Source: Druceiella hillmani (lineage: Eukaryota; Arthropoda; Insecta; Lepidoptera; Hepialidae). From it: 64,000 bases of DNA. The translations under genes and the position numbers were made by a program. The notes below the pieces were generated by a model that was not told the origin of the DNA, did not search any database, and was given only the letters and a program-made list of their open reading frames with translations. Location of the stretch: assembly GCA_039881145.1 (NCBI GenBank), contig JAYKKI010000039.1, positions 19,586,001 through 19,650,000 of the forward strand. The letters are read 5' to 3'. Below are positions 35,516 to 48,163 of the stretch, piece after piece. The stretch's first letter is position 1. The number at the start of each line of letters is the position of its first letter.

Positions 35516-35995
35516 CTGTTAATTTAAAAAATTATAATATATATGTTAAAAAAATTATAGTTACATAAGCAATATAGGGTATATTAAGTTATTGTGAAGA
35601 ACTACAATAAATTATATAATAACACCAATTACAAGTTGTTATTAATGTTACTATATTTCCTGTTTGAATCTGATATTGCCAGTGGCAAATAATGTAATAC
35701 GATTGCCAAACAATATTATAAAACAAAATTAACTCTTAATCAAATATTACACTGTACGAAGTAAATATAACTTCTTGGTATAGGTACTACGTAGACAATT
35801 AGATGGTATGCAGAATATATTTATCGTTCGGTCATTACAATTGACAAAAAAATTATTATTGGAGTGTCACAGCTACTCGTTATTTTTCTTCACGCGGATT
35901 AAGCATCACTTAATAAAAGTAGACATTTAAAGATGATCATCAGACATCCGCCAACCTTACTTAATCTCCAATAACATGATTTTTTTAAATTTTAG

Positions 35996-36112
35996 TCACC
36001 ATTGGAACCTGGACAAGCATCAGAGAATAAGCCACATTTAACTGAACTCTGCGAGATGTGTAAAGAAATTGGTTACAACTGCAGGGAACTCAGCATTTAT
36101 CGTCGAAAATAA
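35996..36112 (+). CDS. 3CxxC zinc-finger protein (ZAR1-like), exon 3
   Basis: Last coding exon, residues 77-114 and stop (TAA at 36110-36112), entered in phase 0 from acceptor TTTTAG. It supplies the third Cys pair in HLTELCEMCKEIGYNC (Cys95, Cys98, Cys105, with His90 nearby). This corresponds to the HPxHLCExCxxLGYxC ending of insect relatives. The protein then ends in a short basic tail (RELSIYRRK). With exons 1 and 2 the total CDS is 345 bp, and the 114-residue length is normal for the small insect members. AATAAA overlaps the stop codon. Confidence 0.9.
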   Translation, partial: SPLEPGQASENKPHLTELCEMCKEIGYNCRELSIYRRK

Positions 36113-36117
36113 ATAAA
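36112..36117 (+). promoter_or_regulatory. possible poly(A) signal of the 3CxxC gene
   Basis: AATAAA overlapping the last base of the stop codon. A 3' UTR this short would be unusual, and another AATAAA-like word lies near 36728, so the true 3' end is uncertain. Confidence 0.35.
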
Positions 36118-36182
36118 ATACACTTCAATCCTGCGAGCAAGTAATGAATAGGTTCATAATATATATTAAAATAATACTTTGA

Positions 36183-36231
36183 ATATGTGTCCATTTACCA
36201 GCCCCTATATGTGTCCATTTACCAGCCCCTA
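36183..36231. repeat. 24-bp direct duplication
   Basis: TGTGTCCATTTACCAGCCCC followed by TATA is present twice in tandem. Confidence 0.9.
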
Positions 36232-36805
36232 TAAGTGACGTCTAACTATGTCATTACAATGACGAGCACCATCCTGCTCTCACCGAAATGGATACGTATT
36301 TCGCTATCTTACTTACACTGTCGCGCCATTTTTGTATACATATACAAAATTTGTTTAGCACTATAATAATATTTTCAGAAGATTCACACACGAACGAAGA
36401 TGCAAAAAGAGTTAATATTTAGTAAAATTATTTAAAAATGTGTTGAAAAATTGTTGTTACATAAAGGTATATCAAAGTGTTGTGGATTACGACATCTAGC
36501 AATAGACTGAACCGCAGCATAATTTGGAAATTTGGCATAATTTTAACGGACACTTTTGTGCAAAACATTGTCGCTCTAAACGTTCCATACTTGTAGCTTC
36601 TTTTCTCAATATGTATTTGAAGATATGTAGCAAATTGTACTGACAATTGTGTTTAGCTATATTTAAAATGTTTATGATAGACACCAAAATGATACTGTGT
36701 CAAATTTGTATTATAATACTTTTGATGAAATAAAAATTCGAAATATTTTAATGTTTCATTTTTACTTCCCACAAATTGAAATGCATTGAACGAGTAATCT
36801 TGTTT

Positions 36806-36806
<1 letters not shown>

Positions 36807-36837
<31 letters not shown>

Positions 36838-36838
36838 T
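36807..36838. repeat. (TA)n microsatellite
   Basis: Uninterrupted TA run just beyond the 3' end of the adjacent RTE relic. Confidence 0.95.
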
Positions 36839-36864
36839 ACTGATTACAAATTTTATCTCAAAAA

Positions 36865-37480
36865 TTTTTAGTCAGTCTCATTGACTAACCCTCTCTGGTG
36901 CTTTTTCTACGTCGTTTCGCTCTTGACAAAACGGCCGTGGTGAGCATGTAGTATTGTTGTGGGTGGCCGCTGTTACTCGCCTCGTGATTCCTCTCTATAG
37001 CTCTCTCTTTGTTATCGCCCTGTTGCACTCATATAGTAGATCGCTGCACACTTGATCTGATCTGTCCACCGCATCGACGACCTCCCACACGGTCTAGTCA
37101 TTTCTACTCTACCCTACATAAGAATGCGCTCTATGGAGTTAATGTCTCCACTTATGATATGAGCAATAAATTTTAAAATCCGAGTCTGAAAAAGTGGTGA
37201 TAAACATTGCTCGATGCAGAGTTCTTGAAGTATAAAGATATTCGTGTGGAACTCAGTCCACGATACCCCAAGCATTATTCTCCAGCAATACCAACCACCA
37301 GTCTATTTTATTCTTCTCAAATATTTGTAGCGCCTACGTCTCTGCGGCATAGAGAAATATGGAGAACACCAGAGTTCGAACGAGCCGAGTCTTAGTGGTC
37401 GTGCTAATGTTTAGGTCCATCCATATTTCTTTGGTGCTAGACCCCATTAAATAAATGTACCTGTATGTATATAGACTGTC
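36865..37480 (-). pseudogene. RTE-like non-LTR retrotransposon, 3' part
   Basis: Minus-strand translation with stops gives, in order, TKTRLVRTLVFSIFLYAAET (the connection region of RTE polymerases), then a spacer, then CNRAITKRELWRGITRRVTA followed by ATHNNTTC. The last piece matches the usual R-x-WR-x-I-x-RVT-x-x-x-H-D-x-T ending. Fragment of a 5'-truncated insertion; no active site remains here. Confidence 0.65.
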
Positions 37481-40015
37481 GTTAAATTGATATAATAAGC
37501 CGACTTCTATGATTCCTGTAAGATTGTTATAATCAATATAATTTTTCTATGTTTCATCTCGTTCCCAAGATATAATATTTCGAGTAAATGCTAAGCGACC
37601 AAAAGTTAAGCGCCCTACAGTGCATGCACACCGAACGCTGCCCCGCACGGCGTCATCAAAGCGATACACGACAAGCGAGCGATTCCTTTATTCGATTTTG
37701 GATATTAAGCCCTAATAGTAATGAAGTCATTTATACTAGAATAATTCATCTTTATAGTATTGAAACAAATTAAATCATGATTAAAAAAACTTTGAAAATA
37801 AAAAAAATTCTGAATTAAAAATAAATTATTCTGTAATAAAGACCTTAATCGAAAAATCGTATAGAATATTATATTTCCGAGTTCAACCAGAAAAAATAGC
37901 TTGCTCTATCAATTTCACAACACTCGGTTCGACCACAAATAAATTTATTCAAAATTGTGTGTTCTTTACACATCTGGAAAACTTGCTATTGTCTGTGCTA
38001 TCTGCCGCATACAAACATATAAAACAACTCGCTGCTAGGAGAATTTTGAAGACAAGGGTCGCCTAATTCTAGACAGGTTCGGTTATTCGAGACGCCAAAT
38101 ATTAATTTAAAAGCCTTGTCTTATATAGATTTGATTGAATGGCAACAAATATATTCTCCGCCATGAACAATAGCAATGTTTGAAACATTGCTAGTAATAC
38201 AACTTTAGTGGAATCAAGAGGTAATGAAGTTCTTTTTCTATCAATGCCACGTCAGACACAAGCTGTAGAGCGAGTAGTAAAGACAATCACAGAGGTATTC
38301 TTACAGCTTTGCAACAAAAAATCGAGAGAAGCTTTGATAAAAACAAAATTCATTCGCGAAAACGAATGTTGAAGTTTGAAAGCAGGAAAGATTTTAAGAT
38401 TATTTGAATGTTTTTTGACGTTAAACGTCTTTCATTTCGGTCAGAGAGGGGTTGCTTGCGAAAATCATATGTGACGAAATATGTCACGGCAAGATCGCTT
38501 GAAACTTTGGAAGTATAGCTCTTAACTTGTTATTTTAGTACCATACTTTAGAGCATAAATGCCATTACTACGTAGTAGGTATATTGCTGGCGTAAATGGC
38601 GCTGCAGTCGCGTGCAACACGACTCATTCGGAACTAAATTTACCATCGTATGCTATATTTAATTAGTGATTACTCAGCAGTACATTGATCGATTCGAGCG
38701 GGAGCGGTCGCGTTTGACAGAGCTCTCGACATTATAAGCATAGTGATACATTAAACTCGTATTTGTGACCATTAGAAGTTGTAGAATTAAAAAAAAATGT
38801 GTTTTGCAAAAATTTACTCTCACTATGGCGCCAACGCGTGCGGTACGTAATGTACAAAACTGGTGTACAAAAGCTCGAGTAGCAAGAGAGAGAACACTTT
38901 AACCTCAGCGGAACGTGTGCATCTCTACAGGGAACGTGTTAGACTTTCTACATCACACGCTATCTAGTACGTTCAAGGCGTTTTACGTACTCCACTGCAA
39001 CTGTGTCCCTGATACAAACTACCCGTTTTTTTTGTTTTCTTTAAACACTTATGTTGAAATCCTATTAAAATACATTTTTTGTTCTAAAAATGAAGTATTT
39101 TTTTATTAAATATATGCGCTTTTCCTGTTGAGTTATAAAAAATGGTAGTCCAAAAAGGTAGAAAAAATGTTTCAAATGTTTAAAATTGATGCGCGGATAG
39201 AACACTACTTAGAATTTTTTTTTGTTAGAGGTGGATCACCTATTTAAAAAAAGTCTAAACCAAATCTACACCTAGAGAATCTAGGAAAATAATGTATAAT
39301 ATTTTTTTATTCGTACCTTCATTACTGAGAAATAATGTATGTTTCGGTCACAGAATATTTTTATTTTTCCAGATTTCCTAGATCATTATTACATTTAAAC
39401 CTTTCCTTAACATAAAAGAACCTCCATGAAAAAAAATTCTGGTATGTGTTCACGACCACACGGTAGAAGTCAAAACACGTAATTTAAAAAAAATGTATAT
39501 ATATATATATATAACTACATTTATGATATGTGATGGATATTACTTCAGCAAATTAGGAACAATGCGAGATTATTGTTTAAAAAAACAATAAAATAAGCGT
39601 ATTATATTGAACTTCTCTTAAATGAAATATTAATTAACAATAATAGATTCAAATTTAATTAAATTCACCGACCCGAGCGTTACGGCTCAGTTAATTTTAA
39701 ATTAGAAATTTAATAAAAAATTATGTCATTAATGACCACTTATTACTTACGTTCTTGTTACTAAAAAAAGGCTTTAGGGCGCCATTACACCAGATTTCAA
39801 CATTTAATTGAAATGAAATAAAGTACATTTTTATATCCGGGTGGTATTTAGTCTTTAATCGCATACTATTTTATCAGATTAGACTACAGAACTACATGAT
39901 AATGCTATCATTTGTTTCCTCTTCTATAAATAACCATTATTATCTATTTACGGAAAAAACTTCAATTTAGTTTTAGATTGTATTACTATCAAACTAAAAA
40001 TTAAAAATGACTATG
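37481..40015. other. intergenic, no supported gene
   Basis: A CpG-richer stretch near 38560-38920 might be an old promoter or element, but nothing specific is recognisable. A 10-nt-arm hairpin (TAGCAATGTT, TGA, AACATTGCTA) lies at 38171-38193. Open frames are short and unlike known proteins. Confidence 0.4.
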
Positions 40016-40085
40016 AAATGTACTCAGTGATTTGTATGGAGGTAAGTGAATTTTTTTTCAGATTGTTTTCCCAATTTCAGAAGCA

Positions 40086-40086
<1 letters not shown>

Positions 40087-40147
<61 letters not shown>

Positions 40148-40163
40148 CGTGTGTACATATATA
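40087..40163. repeat. compound (TA)n(TG)n microsatellite
   Basis: TA run passing into GT/GTGC repeats. Open frames on both strands here are repeat artefacts. Confidence 0.95.
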
Positions 40164-40429
40164 TTCCCAAAGGTCCATTGAAATATATTTTTTTAATTCG
40201 AAACACACCACATTTTAAATAGAGCTATCCTTAAAGTTCATTATCGTGGCGGTTATATTCTGAAAGAAGGTGAACTTATGGAAGCACCTGGCTAGCATAT
40301 CGTGAACCATGATAGCGTATACAAAAGCAACCAGATAGATATAATATGAGCAGTGTATATGTGACAAATGAATATAAGAGTGACTATTGTGAAATAATGT
40401 TTAATAATCCATTACATAGTTCAGGGAGT

Positions 40430-40610
40430 TGGCAACAGAAGCGAGCTATAGAGTGCATCAGAAATTATTGGTTGGGTGTGAAAAAGAAAATTGTCAGTGA
40501 CTACTGTGTGTTGGAGGACCAAATTAGTTTCGAAGGGTTTTTCTCAAAAACCAGGTATTAACTTTGATGAGCATTTTCGTCAGTTCTCAGCAGTGCCGCA
40601 ACCAGCCTTT
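40430..40610 (+). pseudogene. Copia-like reverse transcriptase fragment
   Basis: Around 40500-40600 the + strand encodes EGFSQKPGINFDEHF, matching the well-conserved (A)KGFSQKPGxDFDExF start of Copia reverse transcriptases. The sequences before and after do not extend the match clearly. A small fragment only. Confidence 0.4.
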
Positions 40611-41009
40611 CATGCGCTCGGTGCGAGCTTCTATAACTGCGCCATTGAAAAATGTTCTAATTTTACCCGGCTGTGACAATAAAATAGACAATGTCTATGA
40701 ATAAAATCTATCATCTAAAAACTAAATTTTCGTTTACATATGTAACTTAGTAAATATTCGTCTAAATATCGTACTAAGTACCTAACTTAATAGAATTTGG
40801 ACAAGAAAAACGAGTGTGCTTTAGACCACACGACTGAAGTAATACTTCAAATTCACAAAATATGAACTTTAAAATGACTTTACAATTTTATTCACTTTAA
40901 ACGTAGAATATTTCATGTATTGAACAAAATAATAATTTATAAAATTATTTTAATTCAAGAACGAAATGAAATTAATAAAAAATCAGTGTTCGCGTAACGC
41001 TAGCAAACT

Positions 41010-41012
<3 letters not shown>

Positions 41013-41066
<54 letters not shown>
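41013..41066. repeat. (TA)n microsatellite
   Basis: Uninterrupted TA run. Confidence 0.95.
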
Positions 41067-41068
<2 letters not shown>

Positions 41069-41074
41069 CTTTTT

Positions 41075-41300
41075 TCATGCACTGGCTATGAGAGGAAGAG
41101 AGAAAGAAAATGTGCGCGCGCACTGCCCTCTCTTGCATATACAGTGTGATATAGACAATAGGCTTGCACTGTGTCTTAGATATACGAAACATAACTGGCT
41201 ATGAGAGAAAGAGAAAAAGAAAATGTGTGCTCGCACCTCTCTCTCTCTCTATTGTCCCTACAGTAATATACGAAACGTAACTCTCTCTCTTTCTGTCTTC
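41075..41300. repeat. GA-rich degenerate direct repeat
   Basis: CTGGCTATGAGAG(G/A)AAGAGA followed by an AAAGAAAATGTG(C/T) word occurs at about 41081 and 41192. CT-rich complements lie between and after. No function inferred. Confidence 0.7.
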
Positions 41301-41559
41301 ACTAACTTATATCTCCCTCTCAACTTCCGTTCGCCTCGCCCGATCACACTTTTTGTAACTCTCGTCACGCATTCACCAGCTTACTCCCCAAGTTAAGCGT
41401 GCGTAAAGAAGTTTTACTTTAATGTTTTTTCGAAAATATTTGCCAAAATAAGCAATAATAATAAAGACCCAAGGCTACAAAAAAAAACAAAAAAAAACTA
41501 CCTACTTAAAGATTTACTTTCCACTCTTTCCTCATTGTGAAGTCCTTGATTACATTTTC

Positions 41560-42450
41560 ATACGACAGGAGACGTGCTGTGTTTACTGAACGCGTCGATC
41601 AACAAAATCGCTAGACCAGACAATCTTTCTTGGCCTACCATTGAACGCAGGTACGTCTTTGTCAATTTGGGCTTACTGAATGATCTCTCGAAAGAAGCTA
41701 CAGTCACTGGCATCATTGAAAAAATCTTTAAAGCGACTACTACGTTGGAAAAAAATTCGTTTAAATCCAGTTCTTCTACAACTTAAAGAAGACCCAAACT
41801 TGATTGACATTTCAATTTGACTCTTTAAGTTTCTAATTCGGTCCAAAATTCTGTGGCATTTATATCTGCAGAATATTTGATACTCAAATCAGCCGCATAT
41901 TTTTTTTAGTTCATCAACTGAGTATATAGTCAGGCGTCAAAAAATAGAAAAAGCCGTGAGTGTTGTGTAGTTTTTCCAATCGTCATTTGAATTCAGAAAT
42001 TATTCTAGCTGTTCTTTCGTTTATCTGAATTTTGGAACTTTATTGTTAGGTTGGCGGCGTCCGAACTTTCGCTTAATTCGTATCTTTTTACTCGCTTTCG
42101 TCGCTTTTCCATAACTTTTTGTCTTTTCGAAAACATTGTCCATAGTCCCTCGAATATTTAGAATCTGCCTTGTTAATTCCTTGATTCATTCAGAGGCTTT
42201 GTTGATTGTAATGTTTCGACTGTAGATCTACATTCACTCTATCAACAGATTCTAAAACTGATCCAAAATTTGCGGAGTACACATAAATTTATAGTTTATT
42301 AGGTCCATTATACTTTTGGCTCTAGCTTTGGAGGCTCGTCTAGTGTTGGCGTGTTTTTTCAAAGATATTTTTAAATATTTCATTATGGTTACCCATTTTA
42401 ACGTAGAACTCGAAAAAATACATATATTTTCTGAATTATTCCAAAGAAAG
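41560..42450 (-). pseudogene. hAT transposase relic (ZMYM1-like type)
   Basis: The minus strand from 41786 to 41574 encodes the C-terminal hAT dimerisation region: LPVTVAS-like MMPVTVASFERSFSKPKL, then TKTYLRSMVGQERLSGLAIL. This matches the SFSKLKLIKTYLRSTMSQERL signature of the ZMYM1-like hAT group. Upstream (about 42130-42030) is a basic KRQKVMEKRRKRVKRYELSE piece like the KRxRKxKRFFDE segment of the same proteins, and between them ADLSIKYSADINATEFW. Stops and frameshifts are present. Terminal repeats were not found. Confidence 0.75.
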
Positions 42451-43015
42451 TGATCATATCAGGTGTCCCACTAGCAGCGTGTACGCCAGATGAATTCAAA
42501 GAATGCGCCACAGGCGGCTCATAATTAGTATAAATGCCAACTTACAATAACAATATCGTTCTCTGGATCAGAAGTAGTGTAGTCCACTCGAATAATAACT
42601 TGAGAGTCCGCTATCGACCAAAGACTTGATGGACGTGAGCACTTGTTCGTCGTGTGCGAGAATTCTAGTTTTTGTTGTTATTCTTACTCGTTGTCACGCT
42701 TTTGGTGTAAAAAGTAAATACTATTTTTTATTTACACTAAAAGAATAAGAAGAAGACCGTTCTTGTTCTATCATAGTGATAGAATAAGCATTCGCTCGTT
42801 TGGTCTAAACCCACCAATAGATATGACTTCTAGTTCTAGCGCAAATTGGCCGACTCCTAACTCAAGGTTCCTCCTCAAGATTCTCAGCCTCAAGGTTCTG
42901 CTCCCTTTACCTGGACACCCTTAGCACCACCCTAGTTTTGGAACTGATTCTCAGACATTCAACGCTAAGACTATTATTGTTGAATAATAAAGGATTAGAT
43001 ATAATAAAGGTTTTT
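42451..43015. other. unclassified, possibly element 5' region
   Basis: Contains an imperfect hairpin (arms about TTTTGGTGTAAA and TTTACACTAAAA near 42710-42750) and a + strand ATG near 42827 starting MTSSSSANWPTPNS that soon breaks. It may belong to the Copia-like element that follows; not proven. Confidence 0.3.
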
Positions 43016-43019
43016 TAAT

Positions 43020-43420
43020 GGTTTCTTAGATAAAGGTGTATCTACAAAAAATCTAGTAGGACTAAATCTAATGATGCTAATAAGGTGCTTAAATTGAATC
43101 ACGCAATCTGTGACTTGAAACAATTATCTAGAGTATGGTACAAAAAATTTATGATTTTGTTTATAAATATTAGGTTATAGGAAGTCTCATTTAGAATCAT
43201 GTTTGTTATTTAAAACAAGTGGCCATATAAAGATTACAATAGTATTACACGTTAACAATATGAATGTTTTTTTTTCAAATAGTAAATCTGAAACTAACAA
43301 GTTAAAAGAAAGCGCGTCATCAATGTTTCAAATTAAAGATCTAGGTTTTGTAAAGCAATCTTCGGTCCTGAAGATTTAACACTGATCAAATAAATATGTA
43401 AAATAAATAAATAATAAAAC
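43020..43420 (+). pseudogene. Copia-like reverse transcriptase fragment
   Basis: Over two frames the + strand gives KVLKLNHAICDLKQLSRVWY followed by KKF (matching KLNKALYGLKQASRxWYxKL). It continues with GHIKITIVLHVN-N (the YVDD region, mutated), SETNKLKESASSMFQIKDLG and FVKQ (matching LKxxLxxxFxMKDLGxxxxFLG). The catalytic YVDD is lost. Confidence 0.75.
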
Positions 43421-43760
43421 TAGAAAATAACATATAGACTATTTCTATATTACATTAATGAACTATTACAGATTTTAATGTAATAAAATGTAAATCAATA
43501 GATTGTATGAGGTTAGTAATAAGAAAATCCATATTAGCAAACGATTTGCAGTATGATGTACTTGACAGTTCTCATCAGACCTTGTATTGTTTTTTGTAAT
43601 AAACATTTGAAGTCAGTTTAATAACTATTATTACAATGAACTTTGGGTTTATGCCATAAGAGTTTTTCTTATTAAAATACAAGTTATTTAAAATTAAAGA
43701 ATGAAAAAATATTGAAATTCTTAAAATAACCAGCCCACAGACCTGTCAGACTTTGTTTAT

Positions 43761-45030
43761 TTACAATACGTAATTTTCAAGCAGTATTCGATTTGCATTT
43801 AAAAATATATTGCAACCAAGGTGCTTTGGGAGTAGACGGTTCCTTTCCCAATTAGTCACCTCTCCAGCTTTTGAAAATATTCTCTCTGATGGAACTGAGA
43901 TGGCCGGAATGCAAAAATATTTTACATGTAATTTGTATAAATCTAGGTTATTATTCTTCATGCTCTTCAAATAAACGAAGGATTGCTTTTTCTGTAAAGC
44001 AGACAAAGCTATAAATACTGTTGTAAAGATATTATATTCTTTATTGATATTATATTCTACGTGTAGACACGTAGATGTTGCAATATATAAAGGTTTTTTT
44101 TCTTCAAGTGATGCCAAATTGATAATGGTTTTGTAGTTTCTTGCTCTTCAGGTACCTCTGTTTCTTTAGGATGACTCGTCACTAAAGTGCTGCGCCTAAT
44201 ACATATCAGTTCTATACAGCATTGCTGGACGCCAGTGACGTTGGAATATACACCAAACCTTGTTTTTTTTTTGTTTATTGCTTTCCATTGCATGAAGGTA
44301 GTTTAAGTTTCTTTAAGTTGAACTCCAGCTTAGATTTTCGGCGTTGGTTAAATTTAAATTATATTGCAGACCTCGTAATAATGGAATGGCCAAACCTATA
44401 TTTTTCTCCAGGTAGTTGTTGTGTAATTTCTTCAATATTTTACAGAACAACCGTTAATATTTTATACATAATCATTAATCTTTAATTATACATAATCTGT
44501 TAATATTTTATACATAATCTTTAATATCTTTAATTATACATAATCTGTTAATATTTTTCGCTCATTATTGTCAGGGAATATTTGTGTGTTATCAATTACA
44601 CTAGCCATAAGTAGTACTTTAACTTCACACAGCCTTGAAAACATTATACCAACACAGTTCCACCTAGTTTCTAGACACTGCCTTAATTTGAAAATCAGCA
44701 TGTTCATTTGTTCCTGTTTACGAATATGAATAGTTGGCCACTATAGCAAAAGTGGGCAACCATCTGTATGCCTTTTTGAATAATATATTGATAACCTTGA
44801 TTACCATCAAATGTTTCCTCTATGATACAAAGATGATGTTCTCGAAGAAACTGATCTGCAGCTATTTTCACGTTTTGTGCATTATCTGATCCTGTTGTAA
44901 CTATTTTCAGAAGGGTATCAAATTCTTGGAATATTTGATGTACATTTTCTCCTACGATTTCTTCGGTATAAGGATTTGGAAGTTCTCTTGTTGTTAAAAC
45001 TAAGGGATGTAGTTCGTCCTTTATAATCAA
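43761..45030 (-). pseudogene. hAT transposase relic (zf-BED1-like type)
   Basis: Two open blocks on the minus strand. 45030-44704 has LHPLVLTTRELPNPYTEEIV and VTTGSDNAQNVKIAADQFLR, matching the TTExxxxxHTAxxI...VTDNAxNMxxA region around the second catalytic Asp. 44117-43761 holds the C-terminal dimerisation domain, HVKYFCIPAISVPSERIFSK with AGEVTNWERNRLLPK (classic CIPATSVPSERxFSxAGxxxxxxRNxLxP). The intervening catalytic segment is missing or scrambled. Confidence 0.8.
44445..44560. repeat. short tandem repeat of TTAATTATACATAATCT-type words
   Basis: Two to four diverged copies of TAATTATACATAATCTGTTAATATTTTATACATAATC-like sequence, here given only as its key words TATACATAATC and TGTTAATATTTT. 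It lies inside the hAT relic between its two blocks. Confidence 0.7.
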
Positions 45031-47225
45031 TGGTAAATGACATTGATATGTGATTTATTAGAATGAGATTTCCGTATATCTGTTTTAACGGCTAAGTAAT
45101 GAAGATTATTCAAGATTTATTTTAAACGTGCACTTACTTTTTCGTACTTATTAAATAACATAGAGTGTGTTAAAACTTGTCCTGCTATATGTATAAACTG
45201 TTTCACTACCCGAGATTTCTCGTTACAAGATTCTAACAAAATTGAGAAACCCCTGTTTCCAACTAGTTAGAGTGGCTGATAATCTCGTTAAGTCGCTCGT
45301 TAATCTCGTTAGGCTCGATAATCGCAAATCATTTGCAACAGTGCAATGTTAACATAACTTCTTCGTTTTTTATTAAATTCTTTTATAACTAGTGTGGATG
45401 ACAAGATTGTCTGATTTAACCTTTTCCTGCAACGCTCACTTACCTTTAGTATTTCTGGTTCTACTGCATTTTTGACTGCATGTCATTCTAAATGACCGAA
45501 TGTCTTCTATGCAAAGTATTGTACTTAAATATTTGCGGAAATTTGTAGATTTTATTGCCCACACTATTACATACGTACTCTCCTATCCGTATCCGTTTGT
45601 GTGTTTACGGAAATTAATGTAGGGCCGTCAGCAGCGTGCAGATAAAGAATATTTACTATTACTATATATCGGTGTCGATCGTTGCGGGCAACGCGCCGAT
45701 CGAGCGAGTTGACGCTAGACATGACCAAAATAGCTGTTTCTCTTTCTGGCTAATAGCGTCCACCGATTGACTATCTCGTTGGCACGTAGACGCAGTAACT
45801 CTGTACTGGCGGGTACGTCTTTGTTATTACCTAATAGTAAAAATGTTATTGTATAAATAAATATTTCATACCATGTGAAGTTAAATTGGCGGGATGAGGT
45901 GAGTGTCGCTTCTTTACGCAGTAGTAGTTAATATTCTTTGACGCTATGGAAGAAAGTTGTGTGGAATGGCGTCAGTTATTATTGAAAGCAAAGTTCTAAC
46001 CGAAGTTTGGGTAATGTACAAAACTTTCCCATGTCCATAAAGGCCCCCCACTTAAGTGATATAAATGCTTCAAAAGAGTTACTCAAAATTTTAAATAGCT
46101 GCATGCCCTTGTCAAATCTGACTGTCTATTGCGCCAAATTTTATTTACGATTTTTGCCATAATTTTGGTAATTGTGGAAGCCCATTTTTGTAAAAATCCT
46201 GCAGTTTGACTGAAAAGAATTTTTCAGTACATTTTTCTACGTTTTCAGTACCATTTTTTCCCTATAGATGATGTTGAAGAGATCGATATAACCGAAAACC
46301 CAAAGGTGTGACGTCAAATATCTAAATATGAAGAACGTATACAAATTTCCTCTCCAAACTAATTCAGCTTTAAAACGCGTTAAAACCTGAAAACCTCTAA
46401 AAGGTCATCCTGACTCCTTTTTTTTCAACCTGAATGATGCAAAATACCACATCACTTCCATAAATCCGGGCAGAAAGCAAGAGATATATAATTTTATTCT
46501 AGCTGTGACAACCATTGAAATTGGACGTGGGATCAAACGAACGGTAATGTGTGCTGCCAAGAATTCTTTTAAAGAAAAAAATGTAAATATTTTTTTAATT
46601 TTAAAATTAAAAAACAAGTGCATGAAAGAATTTTAGTTTGTATTTTATTACGGAGAAATGTTTTATGCAAAAAAGCTTACAAATTGAGAGTGTTGGATTC
46701 AGGAAATTTAGCTTGCTGTATACTTTCCAGACAATGAATTTGAGTATAATTTTTCTCAAAAAAATGGATAAGCATACAAGAAATAGTTTTTTCTGCAAAG
46801 TAAAGTTATTTCTGCATCTTAATGTATCTTTTAAAAGGTATTTTATTTAATGTATCTTTTTAAAGGATTCGTATTACTATAACCATTTTTTTTTTTAAAT
46901 CTGTACAATGCCATAAATACTCTATTGTTTAGTTAGTAAAAATTATTTGCAAAATTATTTAAAAAAAGGAAAGTTTTTGAGACACGGTAAACTGCTTAAC
47001 AGTTTTTAAAAAATACTTCATTGCCCGAAATGAATAAACTTATTTAAAATATCTGCTGGTAGTTTTGTATTTCTGTGAATTTATGTGCTTCTCTATTTAA
47101 AAAAAAGAACTTGAAGGAATCTTTTCAAATTTTACTTACTCAAAGCCCTTTTGACTCTTATTCCAAATTCGAAATGATTTTTTACTGTGAAAACTTTCTC
47201 ATTTCAAAAAATTGTATATACTACC
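45031..47225. other. intergenic, no supported gene
   Basis: CpG-richer around 45640-45830. A + strand stretch near 46495-46560 reads AVTTIEIGRGIKRTVMCAAK, which looks protein-like but was not identified. No array recognised. Confidence 0.35.
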
Positions 47226-47500
47226 ATAAAGGTTATTCTACTATATTGTATATACTACCTAAATTGTATTATATATTATCTATGTAAATTATATATACTA
47301 CTGTAAACATAAATTATATATACTACTGTAAAGGTTATTCTGCCATATTGTATATACTACCTAAATTGTATTATATATTATCTACGTAAATTATACATAC
47401 TACTATAAAGGTTATTCTGCCATATTGTATATACTACCTAAATTGTATTATATATGATCTACATAAATTTTATATATTACCATAAAGGTTTTTAGCTACC
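47226..47500. repeat. about 78-bp tandem repeat, 3-4 copies
   Basis: TAAAGGTTATTCT(G/A)C(C/T)ATA and TTGTATATACTACCTAAATT followed by GTATTATATAT recur near 47228, 47328 and 47406, with a partial unit near 47482. Confidence 0.85.
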
Positions 47501-47516
47501 AAAAACATTTTGTAAA

Positions 47517-47590
47517 AAGAACATTTTTTCAAGATCTGTTACTCCGAGACGTGCGCTTCTCGGAGTAACAGATCTTGAAAAAATGTTCTT
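47517..47590. repeat. perfect 32-bp-arm hairpin
   Basis: Arms 47517-47548 and 47559-47590 are exact reverse complements (32 nt) around a 10-nt loop ACGTGCGCTT. The right arm runs directly into a long TA microsatellite. Confidence 0.97.
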
Positions 47591-47602
47591 ATATATATAT
47601 AC

Positions 47603-47679
<77 letters not shown>
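47591..47679. repeat. (TA)n microsatellite with CATA interruptions
   Basis: Long TA-rich run beginning at the end of the hairpin. The minus-strand open frame across it is an artefact. Confidence 0.95.
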
Positions 47680-47681
<2 letters not shown>

Positions 47682-48163
47682 TATGTATGTGTATCAAATA
47701 ATAGACATCGAAGTTAGCACTCGAAACATGAATATTCTGTTCAAATAATCGTGCACGACTAGTATTGGCGAGCATGTGAATGTGTGATCGTAAAAATGCT
47801 TTCGTAAATTGTGAGGTTTGTGAGTAATAAAAGTACTTTTGAAATATATTTTTTATTAAAATTATAACAAGTGGAAGGTTTTTTTATTAACGTTGTATTT
47901 ATTTGTGTTTGAATGTTTTTTGAGTATGAAAAAATGTACATATCTTTTCATTAAAGAAAAAAAATAAAATTTTCCTTAGTTCCAAAATGCATTATATCTA
48001 AAAAAATCTTATAGAAAATAATTAATTGATGTATTGGTAATAACCAAGAGTATAAAATATAATAGACGAAACATGGGTTAATAAAGGGCAGTATGGTTAT
48101 ATGTAGCTTAATTAAGACTTTTTTTATGTAATGTAGGCCAATTTTATTTTTTTTTTATTTAAT

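Noticed and set aside
46495..46560. Protein-like piece AVTTIEIGRGIKRTVMCAAK
   Set aside because: Too short and not matched to any family I can name, so not called as a gene.
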